Shown: in pieces, positions 5,747 through 5,748 of the stretch
How the letters are laid out: each line of letters opens with the position of its first letter
Numbering within the stretch: the stretch's first letter is position 1
Source of the DNA: Myxococcales bacterium
GTDB taxonomy: Bacteria; Myxococcota_A; Bradymonadia; Bradymonadales; Bradymonadaceae
NCBI GenBank assembly: GCA_007120615.1
Contig: SKNI01000082.1
Coordinates: forward strand, 1-5,748
Direction: 5' to 3'
DNA: 5,748 bases
Program-made: the position numbers and the translations under genes
The notes under the pieces: model-generated
Databases searched by the model: none
What the model saw: the letters and a program-made list of their open reading frames with translations, nothing else
What the model was told of the DNA's origin: nothing

Positions 5747-5748
5747 AC

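Noticed and set aside
1..5748. Search for a new defence, toxin-antitoxin, retron, CRISPR or mobile system
   Set aside because: All genes but three fall in housekeeping-type families. I see no repeat array, terminal inverted repeats, integrase, nuclease or toxin pair, and composition looks uniform across the window.

Overview
The window is a densely coding piece of a Gram-negative bacterial chromosome with moderately high GC. It holds seven genes and almost no intergenic DNA. No tRNA, rRNA, insertion sequence, CRISPR array, phage gene or integration site is visible. Signal peptides, a lipoprotein cyclophilin, a modular 'LxDxxGxPVxG ... LW.E ... GRY.VxLG' surface protein and a eukaryote-like PP2C phosphatase would all fit a deltaproteobacterial / Myxococcota (perhaps Bradymonadales-like) genome. 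That placement is inference from protein style, not proof.

Layout. The left third (1-1848) is on the + strand. It has the C-terminal end of a protein entering from upstream, then an exported modular protein of adhesin or tail-fibre style (245-1051) that overlaps the first gene by 8 bases, then a lipoprotein peptidyl-prolyl isomerase of the cyclophilin family (1060-1848). The spacing is tight enough for one transcript. The right two thirds (1808-5746) are on the - strand and read leftwards: a PP2C-type Ser/Thr phosphatase, DprA 17 bases downstream with a near-perfect Shine-Dalgarno, a class V alanine-glyoxylate-type aminotransferase after a 123-base gap, and a highly charged protein of unknown function. 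The two gene groups meet tail to tail, and their coding sequences overlap by 41 bases (1808-1848).

How the genes may work together. The + strand set is envelope-directed: two exported proteins, one of them a periplasmic folding catalyst. The - strand set is cytosolic: phosphoprotein dephosphorylation, ssDNA/RecA loading, amino-acid or glyoxylate metabolism, and one unknown. I see no direct evidence that these form a single pathway. I did not find a convincing new defence or mobile system. The points most worth a second look are the charged unknown protein, the divergent DprA signature and its coupling to a PP2C phosphatase, the modular exported protein, the antisense gene overlap, and the excess of the palindrome CGATCG.
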